Notes: a model not told the origin generated them from the sequence alone. Numbered from the stretch's first letter, positions 1 through 7,732 are shown. The stretch is 64,000 nt of DNA from Perlabentimonas sp034003245 (GCA_034003245.1 JAVEYY010000022.1:11744-75743); one strand, 5' to 3'. Numbers and translations: made by a program.

Positions 1-92
1 CAACTCAAACTATTTGCATTGCTGAGATTTCCAGAACTTCTAATGGAAAAGTTGATAGACAGTCTTTAAAGAGAGTAATTTGTAAACGCTAG
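1..92 (+). CDS. C-terminal end of an AMP-forming acyl-CoA ligase-like protein (partial)
   Basis: Only the last 29 codons are inside the window, read in frame 3 up to the TAG at 90-92. The translation contains ISRTSNGKVDRQSLK, which fits the conserved C-terminal motif of the ANL superfamily (acyl/aryl-CoA ligases, adenylation domains), in which the Lys of 'NGK' is the adenylation lysine. The substrate cannot be judged from the tail. A second ligase fragment of the same superfamily lies at about 2.97-3.33 kb, so this end of the window may once have carried one ligase that was broken up, or two unrelated ones. Whether this copy is intact depends on sequence to the left. Confidence 0.5.
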   Translation, partial: TQTICIAEISRTSNGKVDRQSLKRVICKR

Positions 93-125
93 ATAATTTT
101 GGTTTTCCCGTGGCTGATTTCAATA

Positions 126-377
126 CTAACTGAACCGCATGCCGGACATAAATACTTCCACCTTTTTATCCACTGAATGTGTTTCTGTCGCCATTCCCAT
201 TTCTTCTTCAAGAATCATTTCATGCACCCCAGTTTCAAAAATCTGGATGTAGTGGGGCATAAGTGTATAAAATTTTTCGTTGAAGATTAAACTGTGAACA
301 TCTTCATTTTCAACCCTTCCTATAATAGAGTTTGCTTCAAGGGAAGTATTGTATATGATTAAACGGATAACCTTCAT
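126..377 (-). CDS. Small hypothetical protein, 83 aa
   Basis: An uninterrupted 83-codon frame starting MKVIRLIIYNTS, with normal amino-acid composition, no signal peptide and no membrane segment. No family was recognised. It is acidic in the middle (GRVENEDVH, EEEMGMATETHS) and would be a small soluble protein. It converges on the ligase tail at 1-92, and there is no obvious ribosome binding site, as is common in Bacteroidota. It could be a chance frame, but no competing gene occupies the stretch. Confidence 0.4.
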   Translation of the reverse strand: MKVIRLIIYNTSLEANSIIGRVENEDVHSLIFNEKFYTLMPHYIQIFETGVHEMILEEEMGMATETHSVDKKVEVFMSGMRFS

Positions 378-720
378 CTGGCAATTTTTTTTAAATTGGC
401 TTTCTTATTGGCGGGTAATAACAGGTACGCCTTAAATACTAGGTGCCAAATTGACTCACTGTATTGAAATCAAAATATTTAATTCTATTTTTGTCTTTTG
501 CCGTAAGGATGTACCGAGCCAAATAAGCCGGTTGGCGGAACATACACACGAATGATTATAATTTTCTCATTAGGCAAAAAGTACAATACGGATGTAGTTA
601 GCGAGCTCCCTCTGCCCGCCTTAAGACTTTGGCAGACGGGTCTGACCTAGTTAATCAAATTATAAACAGATGAAACCCTCATCTTTAAGTGTTGGCCTAC
701 CACTAACTTCACATAATGCC
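378..720. other. Intergenic region between the small ORF and the esterase
   Basis: No convincing gene. It should contain the divergent promoters of the two flanking genes. Near 612-641 there is a weak inverted repeat built from the words CCCGCC and GGCAGACGGG. Similar GC-rich words recur near 21.17 kb and 58.15 kb. Nothing else is recognised. Confidence 0.5.
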
Positions 721-2121
721 ATGAACCGAGCCATAATACTAACTTTGTTTTTAATGCTGCTTTTTGCGTGTACCAAGGATTCTGAAACGTATAAATTAGA
801 AGTTAATGTGAATCCTTCATTCGATAAAGCAGAAATTTCATGGACTATTCCCTTTGATGATGAGCCCTCTGTGCGGTATCAGATCTTTCTTAATGATAAA
901 AAGATTACAGAACTGGAGAATGAAATTTCCTATACCTTACTTGACTTGCCCAACGACCAAGCCTTTACGGGTTACATAATTGCTGTTGGTTCAAAAAATG
1001 GAATGACAGTACGTGGCAATTTTTCTTTTAAAACCCCTAAAAGAGAACCTTTGGGTGATTTTGATGTCAGTATTGTCAGGCTTACAGGCAATGAGGTAGA
1101 ATTTACCTGGCAGTGTCCGGTGGTGCCGGAAGGTGCGATAGTATACGATATTTATATAGAAGACTCATTGATTTATAAGGATGTGAATATCCGTTACAAT
1201 TCGATCGTTGGTCTCAACCCCGAAACCCTATATACAATTGCTATTGTTGCTAAAAGCAGGCAGGGACGCCAATCGGTAGCCAGTCGGAATTTTAAAAGTC
1301 TTAAACAAGGGGCCGTAATATCGCGCAATTTCGACACTTTTGGTGATATTAAAAGAGAATATTGCATTTACCAGCCATCAGGTCAGCATGAACAGAAACT
1401 GCCTTTGGTAATATTTATACACGGATTCGGGGGTGTAGTATGGCCCGAAATGATTGAGGACAATCTTGTTAGGCTGGCCGAACAGGAAAATTTCCTGCTG
1501 CTGATGCCACAGGCTCATGCAAATCCGGGTTCGGAGCCCGGTTGGGATGCTCATAATTTCCTTCCCTGGGATGATGTTGCGTTTATAGATTGCTTAATCG
1601 ACCGGATGATAGGTTCTTACAACGCATATGATCAGCAGGTTTATGTTTCCGGGTTTTCTAACGGCGGTTTTATGACCTTTTTTCTCTCGCAGCAGATTGA
1701 GCACCGAATTGCAGCTATAGCACCTATTGCAGGGTTAATGGATCACATAATATATGCCAGTTACTCACTTCAAAAACCCATGCCCTTATGCTATTTCCAT
1801 GGCACGGCCGATTCAACAGTAACGGTTAACGGGGGTCCCCATCATGCCTCCTTCGATGAAATCCTGGAGTTTTTCATTCCACATAACGAGGTAAACCCCA
1901 ATCCGATTGTAACAGAATTGCCAGATATCAACATATACGATGGATCTACAGTTACCTTGTTTCATTACAAAACATCAACAAGTAGTGGCGATATCAGATA
2001 CTACCGCATAAACAATGGTAATCATTCCATACCTGGCAAGCACAACTGGGCCAATAAGGATATAAGTGCCTGGAAAGAGATGTGGAATTTTTTTAAAACC
2101 AGGAAACTTAGTGACAAATAA
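721..2121 (+). CDS. Lipoprotein esterase, two Fn3-like domains plus CE1/PHB-depolymerase-like hydrolase
   Basis: The start was moved from 670 to the ATG at 721 because MNRAIILTLFLMLLFAC is a clear lipoprotein signal peptide with a lipobox ending at Cys; the extra 17 upstream residues are not signal-like. Mature protein order: two fibronectin-III-like beta modules (about 28-110 and 118-205), then an alpha/beta hydrolase of the polyhydroxybutyrate depolymerase/feruloyl esterase (CE1) type. GFSNGG carries the nucleophile Ser at about 312, GTADS a likely acidic residue at about 364 and NGNHSIPG the likely His at about 434. IFIHGFGG near residue 240 is the oxyanion-loop region. In this family the substrate is usually a feruloyl or acetyl ester of xylan or a polyester; here it is unknown. 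The gene stands alone, 20 kb from the xylan locus. It is probably anchored to the outer membrane or surface. Confidence 0.75.
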   Translation: MNRAIILTLFLMLLFACTKDSETYKLEVNVNPSFDKAEISWTIPFDDEPSVRYQIFLNDKKITELENEISYTLLDLPNDQAFTGYIIAVGSKNGMTVRGNFSFKTPKREPLGDFDVSIVRLTGNEVEFTWQCPVVPEGAIVYDIYIEDSLIYKDVNIRYNSIVGLNPETLYTIAIVAKSRQGRQSVASRNFKSLKQGAVISRNFDTFGDIKREYCIYQPSGQHEQKLPLVIFIHGFGGVVWPEMIEDNLVRLAEQENFLLLMPQAHANPGSEPGWDAHNFLPWDDVAFIDCLIDRMIGSYNAYDQQVYVSGFSNGGFMTFFLSQQIEHRIAAIAPIAGLMDHIIYASYSLQKPMPLCYFHGTADSTVTVNGGPHHASFDEILEFFIPHNEVNPNPIVTELPDINIYDGSTVTLFHYKTSTSSGDIRYYRINNGNHSIPGKHNWANKDISAWKEMWNFFKTRKLSDK

Positions 2122-2442
2122 TTCTTATGCTTGAAGCCTTATTTATCATACCAAGGGGCAGCGCTCAGGGGAGTTCAAGCATTGTTGGTCTTTTGAGCAG
2201 ATGTTTGGATATTAAGTATCGCGTAAAGCCAAAAGGGAAGGGCGATATCAACTTTCCCAATACGTAATGCTACACTTTACCCTCTTAACTTTTCTCTGAC
2301 AAAGGGTGGGTCTCACCCAAAAAAATCCCTGAAAGCACAGTGCTTTCGAGGATAAAAATAATTTTGAGAATACCTGCCGGAGGAATTTTAGACCCAAATA
2401 TACCACCGGTAATGATATTCTGAAGCAGGAAGACTGGAATGA
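2122..2442. other. Intergenic region, probably decayed sequence
   Basis: No supported gene. A 46-codon ATG frame at 2127-2267 was seen but matches nothing known to me. Two short hairpins are visible: GGGTG/CACCC near 2304-2318, followed by an A-run, and the near-perfect palindrome GAAAGCACAGTGCTTTC at 2331-2347. The stretch borders a katG remnant and is probably eroded. Confidence 0.45.
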
Positions 2443-2973
2443 TCACTTTTTCAAATCATATCTATCAAGGTTCATCACCTTGGTTCAAACAACAACAAAA
2501 TCTCTCACATTTTTTTCCTTATTGTTGTCTAGTGCATAACATTCTGCATAAGCACTAAGTATTGATTTAGAGCCATAAACCAAATCAACTCTTGGTGCTG
2601 TCCATTTAATTCTTCCTGTTTTTTTCAGCAATATTGTAAAGATTATCAGAAACGGGGTGCCATGAATAATTCATATTTGTAAGATTCACAAAAAGTCGTT
2701 GCTTATTTTCTCTACCCATCTTGAATAGGTTCATTGTCGGCAAACGATTCGACATTGTTCATTTCGTTCGTGGCATCACCTTTATCCCAGCTAAACGGTA
2801 ACTTTCTGTTAACCATGGCCTGTTGCAAGATTTTTCAATGGCAGAGCTACCTCAAAGTACAATCAGATCAGACATGCTATCAATCTTAGATATTCCAGGT
2901 TGAATTTCTGAAAACTTTACAAGTGCTTTAGCAAGTATTTTGGGTTCATTGACCTCCCTACCTTTTTGAGGGT
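2443..2973 (-). pseudogene. katG: Remnant of catalase-peroxidase KatG (C-terminal domain only)
   Basis: Translating the minus strand in pieces gives a run of KatG C-terminal segments in the right order: PQK..REVNEPKILAKAL, MSDLIVL, FSWDKGDATNEMNNVESF, NMNYSWHPVSDNLYNIAEK, then KWTAPRVDLVYGSKSIL and TKVMNLDRYDLKK followed by a stop at 2445-2443. The frames are broken by several shifts and stops. Examples are DLIVL followed by TGA, a shift after NIAEK, and a TGA where the family has Trp in 'FVAAWTKVM'. The N-terminal haem-peroxidase domain (about two thirds of the gene) is absent; at the far end the remnant runs directly into a menE remnant on the other strand. The gene cannot make an active enzyme. 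An intact peroxide defence block lies 2 kb away. Confidence 0.85.
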
Positions 2974-3327
2974 GGACTAGTTACCAATGATATTGTTGAG
3001 GTGTTGAATAGTAAAGAATTCCGATGGCTAGGCCAATTCGATAATGTTATAAATAGTGGAGGCATAAAGATTATGCCCGAAGAGGTTGAGCAGTCGATAG
3101 CAAGATTGGTTACAAAAACTTTTTGTATTAGCTCTATACCCCACGAAAAATTAGGTGAAACTGTTGTTCTAGTTGTTGAGGCTGAGATGTTATTGGAAGA
3201 TGAGAAAAGCATAATATTAGACCAAATAGAGAAACTTGTTCATCCCTACGAAATGCCCAAGTGTATTTACACATTAACTCCATTTCCAAAAACTGATACA
3301 GGAAAGATTGATCGAAGAGCTCTATAG
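2968..3327 (+). pseudogene. menE: Remnant of an o-succinylbenzoate-CoA ligase-like protein (MenE C-terminus)
   Basis: About 119 codons are open, from GGLVTNDIVE through FRWLGQFDNVINSGGIKIMP to the terminal FPKTDTGKIDRRAL. These are the A8 hinge region ('WLGR.DNVINSGG') and the A10 lysine motif of MenE-type ANL ligases in menaquinone synthesis. The N-terminal three quarters, including the AMP-binding core, are missing: upstream the reading frame runs straight into the opposite-strand katG remnant. There is no credible start codon; GTG at 3001 falls inside the conserved domain. It is probably a truncated gene rather than an expressed domain. MenE is known from family knowledge; the pseudogene call is an inference from the missing core. 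Confidence 0.75.
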
Positions 3328-3390
3328 CAAATGATTAAGAAATTGTGATATAGATGAAAGCGTTAAATTGGGTACTATAAACATCCAGCG

Positions 3391-4110
3391 TTAAAGGTCT
3401 TCAATATTCTTCTGTGTAATCAACTCAAATGTATCAATATTTAAACAGCAGAGGTTACCAGTTTGCTCGTGGTCGTAAATTTTGTGAGGTTTTGTGTAGA
3501 AACATCCATTGTCGAGTGGTATTACTCTTGCCTTTTCGCGAACTGCAATTACAATATCACTTAATGGAGTTACCTGATGCCCATGAATAATCCGCTTTCC
3601 GTTAAGGTGATATGTGCTGTAATTTGGGTTTCGGAGTTCTAGCATCGAAACCCTATCTTCAAATGGATTTGGGTGATTCAGATTTAGGCCAGCATGAACA
3701 ATTATGAAATCATTAAGATCATAGTAAAACTTCAACTTTTGAAAAAAATCAACATATTTCGATTTAATATTATTCGACTCGTCAAGTAGATCAGGGCTCT
3801 TGCAAATACGACTTACGTACTGAGTAAGTGTTTCCGCATCGTATTCGCCAATAGCATTCAGCAAATTTTGCTCATGATTACCCCGAAGTGGGAAAATATT
3901 ATACCCCATTCTTATCAGCTCCAAAATATAATCAATAACTCCCGAGCTATTTGGGCCGCGGTCGATATAATCGCCTAGAAAATAAAGTTGATCCTTTCGG
4001 GTGAGTTTAACGCCATCTTCAACTAGCTTTCGAAGAGTTTTGGAGCATCCGTGAATATCGGATATTACCAGGCGCCTCCCTTTTGTATCTATTGTTGTTG
4101 TAGGGCTCAC
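3391..4110 (-). CDS. Metallophosphoesterase of the PP2A/ApaH/PrpA type
   Basis: The 239-residue protein carries the phosphoprotein-phosphatase metal motifs in order: SDIHG (about 18-21), GDYIDRG (about 50-56), RGNHEQ (about 80-85), then IVHAGLN and IHGHQVT with the later metal-binding histidines. It has no signal peptide, so it is cytoplasmic. Relatives hydrolyse phosphoserine/threonine, diadenosine tetraphosphate or other small phosphates; the sequence does not decide between these. The length is typical for single-domain bacterial members. It is transcribed alone, with dps upstream on the same strand about 120 nt away and the menE remnant downstream on the other strand. Confidence 0.85.
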   Translation of the reverse strand: MSPTTTIDTKGRRLVISDIHGCSKTLRKLVEDGVKLTRKDQLYFLGDYIDRGPNSSGVIDYILELIRMGYNIFPLRGNHEQNLLNAIGEYDAETLTQYVSRICKSPDLLDESNNIKSKYVDFFQKLKFYYDLNDFIIVHAGLNLNHPNPFEDRVSMLELRNPNYSTYHLNGKRIIHGHQVTPLSDIVIAVREKARVIPLDNGCFYTKPHKIYDHEQTGNLCCLNIDTFELITQKNIEDL

Positions 4111-4230
4111 AGTAATTTTGTATTATACAGTGCAATATAAGCAATTACCCTGCCAATTGGCAGGGTAATTAATTCTTGTCCGTATTTTATTCACTAAATA
4201 TTGTGTTCATTGTAATCGAACACGTAGTCT

Positions 4231-4695
4231 TTATTTTAAAGTTGCATTTAACATCCAGATCAGCTTTTCGTGATGCTCAATATAACCAGAAATTAGACCA
4301 ACGGTTCCCTCATCGTCATTATCGGCTGCAAGTTCAACTATTTCCCGCTCATTCTTCAAGAGCTCAAGGGTTTCGTTTAGTAATTCCTTAACAGTTCCTT
4401 CGGCACTCGAGATATTTTCCTTCTCCTTAATGCTTGCCATTTTAATGTACTTCGAAAAAGCATGAATGGGGGTTCCTCCAAGCATTAGAATTCTTTCGGC
4501 AATTTCGTCGGCCATCTCGTTAAGGCCATTGTAAACTTCCTCGAACTTGCCATGAAGTTGGAAAAACTGTTTTCCTACTATATTCCAGTGATAACCTCTA
4601 ACATTCATATATGCTATTTGAACGTTGCTAAGGTATACATTAAGCTTCTCGTTCATTTTTACTGCATAGTCGTTGTTTAAACCAATTTGATTCAT
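4231..4695 (-). CDS. dps: Dps-family ferritin-like DNA protection protein
   Basis: 154 residues, a normal Dps length. The characteristic helix pair is present: MNVRGYHWNIVG supplies the ferroxidase His, and FFQLHGKFEEVYNGLNEMAD supplies the second His and the acidic ligands shared across the dodecamer interface. Dps proteins oxidise Fe(II) with hydrogen peroxide and store it in a 12-subunit shell, lowering Fenton damage. The gene has its own upstream region with a perfect TTCTTATATAAGAA palindrome (4799-4812) that also occurs, less perfectly, ahead of perR. Peroxide or iron control by the PerR-like regulator encoded at 6.2-6.6 kb is therefore likely. Confidence 0.92.
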   Translation of the reverse strand: MNQIGLNNDYAVKMNEKLNVYLSNVQIAYMNVRGYHWNIVGKQFFQLHGKFEEVYNGLNEMADEIAERILMLGGTPIHAFSKYIKMASIKEKENISSAEGTVKELLNETLELLKNEREIVELAADNDDEGTVGLISGYIEHHEKLIWMLNATLK

Positions 4696-4798
4696 AGTGT
4701 TTGTTTTTTTAAGATTAATAATTCAAGTTAACTTATATGATTTCATGTAAACTCATTAACGATTATTCCAATCTACAATTGGATGTTAATAGGAATGA

Positions 4799-4812
4799 TT
4801 CTTATATAAGAA
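4799..4812 (-). promoter_or_regulatory. Candidate PerR/Fur-type operator upstream of dps
   Basis: TTCTTATATAAGAA is a perfect 14-bp palindrome about 104 bp upstream of the dps start. On the minus strand it sits in TTGTTCTTATATAAGAAT, and the perR upstream region has TTGTTCTTTAATAGGAAT at 6662-6675 with flanks. After the core both continue with an ATT-containing tract. Shared placement ahead of two peroxide/iron genes supports an operator; no binding data are available. Confidence 0.5.
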
Positions 4813-4861
4813 CAAATAAGTTTACAAAAAGTTTACTGAAAAGCGTTTTTTTATTTAATGA

Positions 4862-4890
4862 GAAGGGTTAGCTAATTTAGCTAACCCTTC
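4862..4890 (-). terminator. Stem-loop downstream of the peroxiredoxin gene
   Basis: The sequence from 4862 to 4890 folds into a nearly perfect hairpin (GAAGGGTTAGCTAA pairing with TTAGCTAACCCTTC). It lies 25 nt past the stop codon of the peroxiredoxin gene on the minus strand. The following tract on that strand is not a strong U-run, so it may act as a terminator or as a 3'-end stabiliser of the perR-bfr-prx transcript. Confidence 0.6.
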
Positions 4891-4914
4891 ATATCAAAAG
4901 AATCTAACTAAAGG

Positions 4915-5631
4915 TTATTTCTTGATTATTGCATCGAGAACTTTTTGCTTATCAAGTTTTTTGGTACAGAAGAACCAGTCGTAGCAATGAGTATCCTCGT
5001 CTTTGCTTTCCATGCGTTGCTTGGCTACGCCACACGATCCAGCGGTTGGCACAATAACATCGTCGCCGGGTTGCCAATCGGCAGGGGTCGCAATGCTAAA
5101 CTTATCGGCAGCTTGCAGTGCTATTACAATTCGGTAAAGCTCGTCGAAGTTACGGCCAAGGCTAAGTGGATAGTAAAGTACGGTGCGTACAATTCCGTTG
5201 GGATCGATAACAAATACAGCTCTAACGGCCTTTGTGTTGCTCTCGCCGGGCATCATCATACCGTACTTCTTGGCCACCTCCATGGTAATATCCTCAATTA
5301 GCGGGAAGGTTACCTCAACATTTTTCATACCCTTGTACTCAATCTTCTCCTTGATGGTACGTAACCAGGCAATGTGGCTGTAAAGTCCGTCAACCGACAG
5401 CCCAACCAGCTTACAGTTGGCTGCGTTAAAGTCCTTCTCCATATTGGCGAAGGTCATAAATTCCGAGGTGCACACGGGAGTAAAATCAGCAGGATGGCTA
5501 AATAGTATTACCCAACTCCCCTTATAGTCGCCAGGGAAATTGATTTCGCCCTGAGTGGTTACAGCCTTAAACTCGGGAGCCTTTTCTCCAATGCGGGGCA
5601 TTGCGAAAACTTGTTCTTGTTTTTCTTCCAT
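4915..5631 (-). CDS. Archaeal-type 1-Cys/2-Cys peroxiredoxin (Prx6 subfamily)
   Basis: The 238-residue thioredoxin-fold peroxidase has the peroxidatic motif HPADFTPVCTSEF with Cys54. The long C-terminal arm contains Cys200, Cys216 and Cys222; the last two occur in CYDWFFC, with the same six-residue spacing as the two C-terminal cysteines of the archaeal Aeropyrum-type thioredoxin peroxidase. That suggests a disulphide relay rather than a pure 1-Cys mechanism. It reduces H2O2 or alkyl hydroperoxides in the cytoplasm. It is the last gene of a likely perR-bfr-prx operon (55 nt after bfr) and is followed by a hairpin. Confidence 0.9.
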   Translation of the reverse strand: MEEKQEQVFAMPRIGEKAPEFKAVTTQGEINFPGDYKGSWVILFSHPADFTPVCTSEFMTFANMEKDFNAANCKLVGLSVDGLYSHIAWLRTIKEKIEYKGMKNVEVTFPLIEDITMEVAKKYGMMMPGESNTKAVRAVFVIDPNGIVRTVLYYPLSLGRNFDELYRIVIALQAADKFSIATPADWQPGDDVIVPTAGSCGVAKQRMESKDEDTHCYDWFFCTKKLDKQKVLDAIIKK

Positions 5632-5686
5632 TGTTTATGATTATTTTAGTGATTAATAAATGAGTATTGTGAAAATATTGTAAAGG

Positions 5687-6184
5687 TTAATCTACTGGTC
5701 TTCCGGCAGCTATATTTTTGCTTCGTTCAATAGACTGAAGGGCAAGGTAGTTGGTGCCAAATTTCTTCATGTTGTTAACCTCGTCGTCGTACTGGTTATA
5801 GTGTCGTTCCTCATCGGCCACCAGCGACTCGAACAGCTGCTTCGAGATAGCATCGTTATTCTTGGAGCATTCGTTTGCCCAGATATTGTAGTCGTTTGCA
5901 CTTTGCTCCTCCATTTGAGTGGCTAGGTCGAGCATTTCCTTAACATCGTGAATCTTTTGTACTGGGTGAGCTACCTCCATTTCCACTTCCCCTCCAAGGA
6001 AAAGAATTCTTTCGGCAAGACGTTCCACATGCAGCATCTCTTCAATAGCGGTTCGCTTGAAAAGGCCAGCTAGTAGGTCGTAGCCCTGATCGTCGAGGTG
6101 AAAGTGTAAATACATGTACTGATGCACTGCTGCCAGCTCATCGGCAACGGCTTTGTTCAGTAAATCAATACTCTTTTGTTTCAT
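5687..6184 (-). CDS. bfr: Bacterioferritin
   Basis: 165 residues forming the four-helix ferritin bundle. Ferroxidase ligands are visible as ADELAAVHQYMY (first Glu), EEMLHVERLAERI (the ExxH of helix B), EEQSANDYN (helix C Glu) and ADEERHYNQYDDE (ExxH of helix D). A methionine suitable for axial haem ligation is not certain, so haem binding is unproven. It stores iron as a 24-subunit cage and lowers free Fe(II) under peroxide stress. It sits 22 nt downstream of perR and 55 nt upstream of the peroxiredoxin gene on the same strand, which fits one peroxide-responsive operon. Confidence 0.9.
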   Translation of the reverse strand: MKQKSIDLLNKAVADELAAVHQYMYLHFHLDDQGYDLLAGLFKRTAIEEMLHVERLAERILFLGGEVEMEVAHPVQKIHDVKEMLDLATQMEEQSANDYNIWANECSKNNDAISKQLFESLVADEERHYNQYDDEVNNMKKFGTNYLALQSIERSKNIAAGRPVD

Positions 6185-6206
6185 AACTTTGATTTTGAGG
6201 TTTGAG

Positions 6207-6629
6207 TTAGTTTTTTCTGTTCCTTTTATCCGTAAAACTTCCTGAAATCTGTAGTTTAATGTCTTCTACCTTAAAGTTTGGGATTGATTTGCGCGTGAAG
6301 TATTCGGTTAGTAAGGAGTTTAGCTCATCGTCGTAGTAATCTTCTATTCTATCCGACTCCAGACAGTAAAGGTGATGATGGGTATCGCTTATTAGCTCGT
6401 ATCGCATAAAATCCTTATCGGTTTTCACCTTTTTTATCAGTCCCTTCACTACAAATGTATCCAGCGTTTTGTAGACAGTACCAACGGCTATGTGAGGATG
6501 ATTTTTACGGATAAAATCAATTATACTCTCAGCAGTTGGATGACCATCGATGGTTTTAAGCGCATCCCAAACAGCAATTCGCTGGGGAGTAACTTTTAAT
6601 CCATGTTTAATTAATGCCTCAGTCTTCAT
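6207..6629 (-). CDS. perR: Fur-family metalloregulator, PerR-like
   Basis: 140 residues. The N-terminal winged helix contains LKVTPQRIAVWDAL and AVGTVYKTLDTFVVKGLI, the Fur-family DNA-recognition region. The C-terminal dimerisation domain has the regulatory metal motif THHHLYC, but the paired CxxC structural-zinc motifs of classical Fur/PerR are absent: only one Cys is seen near the metal motif. Fur-family members that lack the zinc site occur in Bacteroidota. The context (bacterioferritin and peroxiredoxin directly downstream, dps nearby with a shared operator) favours a peroxide sensor over an iron or zinc regulator. A promoter and an operator-like palindrome lie just upstream, so it is probably autoregulated. 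Confidence 0.85.
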   Translation of the reverse strand: MKTEALIKHGLKVTPQRIAVWDALKTIDGHPTAESIIDFIRKNHPHIAVGTVYKTLDTFVVKGLIKKVKTDKDFMRYELISDTHHHLYCLESDRIEDYYDDELNSLLTEYFTRKSIPNFKVEDIKLQISGSFTDKRNRKN

Positions 6630-6661
6630 ATCAGAAGGGAGTTATAATTATATAATAATAA

Positions 6662-6675
6662 TTCCTATTAAAGAA
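6662..6675 (-). promoter_or_regulatory. Candidate PerR operator upstream of perR
   Basis: On the minus strand this reads TTCTTTAATAGGAA, an imperfect version of the dps palindrome TTCTTATATAAGAA. It lies between the predicted -7 element and the perR start (33 bp upstream), where a bound repressor would block transcription of the perR-bfr-prx operon. The adjacent tract is very AT-rich (ATTATTATTATATAATTAT). Confidence 0.5.
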
Positions 6676-6679
6676 CAAG

Positions 6680-6710
6680 TAAATATACAAAATGTTTGTG
6701 TTCAAGTCAA
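6680..6710 (-). promoter_or_regulatory. Bacteroidota-type promoter for perR-bfr-prx
   Basis: On the minus strand a TTG (6710-6708) is followed after 20 nt by TATATTTA (6687-6680), close to the Bacteroidota primary-sigma consensus TTTG-N19-21-TAnnTTTG. The spacing is right and the operator-like palindrome follows immediately. Confidence 0.5.
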
Positions 6711-6761
6711 GTTTTTTTGAACTTTTTAAAACAGTTACCAAACACCCGGTGAATAATAGTA

Positions 6762-6790
6762 TAAAAAAAGGCTCAAGTATATTGAGCCTT
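6762..6790 (-). terminator. Rho-independent terminator after dapA
   Basis: On the minus strand AAGGCTCAATATACTTGAGCC forms a strong hairpin followed by a run of seven T, 22 nt beyond the dapA stop codon. This closes the ligA to dapA transcription unit. Confidence 0.85.
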
Positions 6791-6812
6791 AGGTGTATGG
6801 TGTAATTGCGGT

Positions 6813-7691
6813 TTACAGCTTGTCGATAAGAGACTTAAGTTTATTAAATGTAGCACCGCTAACAGGAGCGAGGGGTAAACGCAGGTTGTTCTCGATTATT
6901 CCCAAAATGTTTAAGGCGGCTTTTACCCCACCTGGGTTACCTTCAATAAAGAGGTTATCGATTACCTCAGTCAACTTGTAGTGTATTTCGCGTGCTTGAT
7001 TGTAATTGCCTGCTAAGGCAAGTTGAACAAGCGAGGAGAATTGGCGTGGTAGTGCATTGCCCACAACCGAGATAACCCCATCGAGACCCATGGCAATTTG
7101 GGGGAGTACAAGGCCATCGTCGCCTGAGATAACCAGAAAATCGCTGGGGCGGTCGCGAAGGATATATGATTGCTGATTTAAATTGCCGGAAGCCTCTTTG
7201 ACTGCAACTATGTTATGCACCTCGTGTGCTAACTTGAGCGTTGTTTCGGCTGTCATATTAACGCCTGTACGGCCGGGGACGTTGTATAGAATAATGGGCA
7301 GTTCCGTTTCGGCAGCAATAGCCTTGTAGTGCAGTTCGAGCCCTTTCTGGGTTGGTTTATTATAATAGGGTGTAACCGATAGTATGCCGTCGATTCCGGC
7401 AAAGTTGAACTTGTGAATAGAGTTAATTAGCGCGGAAGTATTGTTTCCACCCATACCTACCACAAGGGGAACGCGTTTATTGTTTTGTCTAGCTACAAAG
7501 CTCACCAGTTCCTGCTTCTCTGTTTCGGTTAGGGTAACCGATTCGGCAGTTGTACCAAGCAGCACAATATAGTTTACACCGTTTGAAATTAGGTGCTCAA
7601 CAAGCCGCTCAACTGCTTTGTAATCGATGGCATTGGCGCTGGTAAAAGGAGTAACCATTGCTACGCCCAGCCCTTTGAATTTACTTGACAT
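6813..7691 (-). CDS. dapA: 4-hydroxy-tetrahydrodipicolinate synthase
   Basis: 292 residues, the normal length for this class I aldolase of lysine and diaminopimelate synthesis, which condenses pyruvate with aspartate semialdehyde. Visible landmarks are VAMVTPFT near the start, LLGTTAESVTLT (the pyruvate-binding GTT(G/A)E segment), ILYNVPGRTG (catalytic Tyr and allosteric region) and VAVKEASGN with the Schiff-base Lys near 165. The usual GTTGE reads GTTAE here, a known variation. It is the last gene of a run with ligA and the conserved protein at 7.8-8.4 kb, separated from the latter by a heptad-repeat array, and is followed by a clear terminator. Confidence 0.93.
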   Translation of the reverse strand: MSSKFKGLGVAMVTPFTSANAIDYKAVERLVEHLISNGVNYIVLLGTTAESVTLTETEKQELVSFVARQNNKRVPLVVGMGGNNTSALINSIHKFNFAGIDGILSVTPYYNKPTQKGLELHYKAIAAETELPIILYNVPGRTGVNMTAETTLKLAHEVHNIVAVKEASGNLNQQSYILRDRPSDFLVISGDDGLVLPQIAMGLDGVISVVGNALPRQFSSLVQLALAGNYNQAREIHYKLTEVIDNLFIEGNPGGVKAALNILGIIENNLRLPLAPVSGATFNKLKSLIDKL

Positions 7692-7732
7692 ATTTAAATA
7701 TTTAATGATTGTTGCATTTTATTGGCTTTTGG

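Noticed and set aside
2127..2267. 46-codon ATG frame after the esterase
   Set aside because: No recognisable family, lies in an eroded region, and no supporting context; recorded only as a possibility.
4945..5383. Two plus-strand frames of 66 and 118 aa opposite the peroxiredoxin gene
   Set aside because: Antisense shadows of a conserved enzyme with all catalytic motifs.
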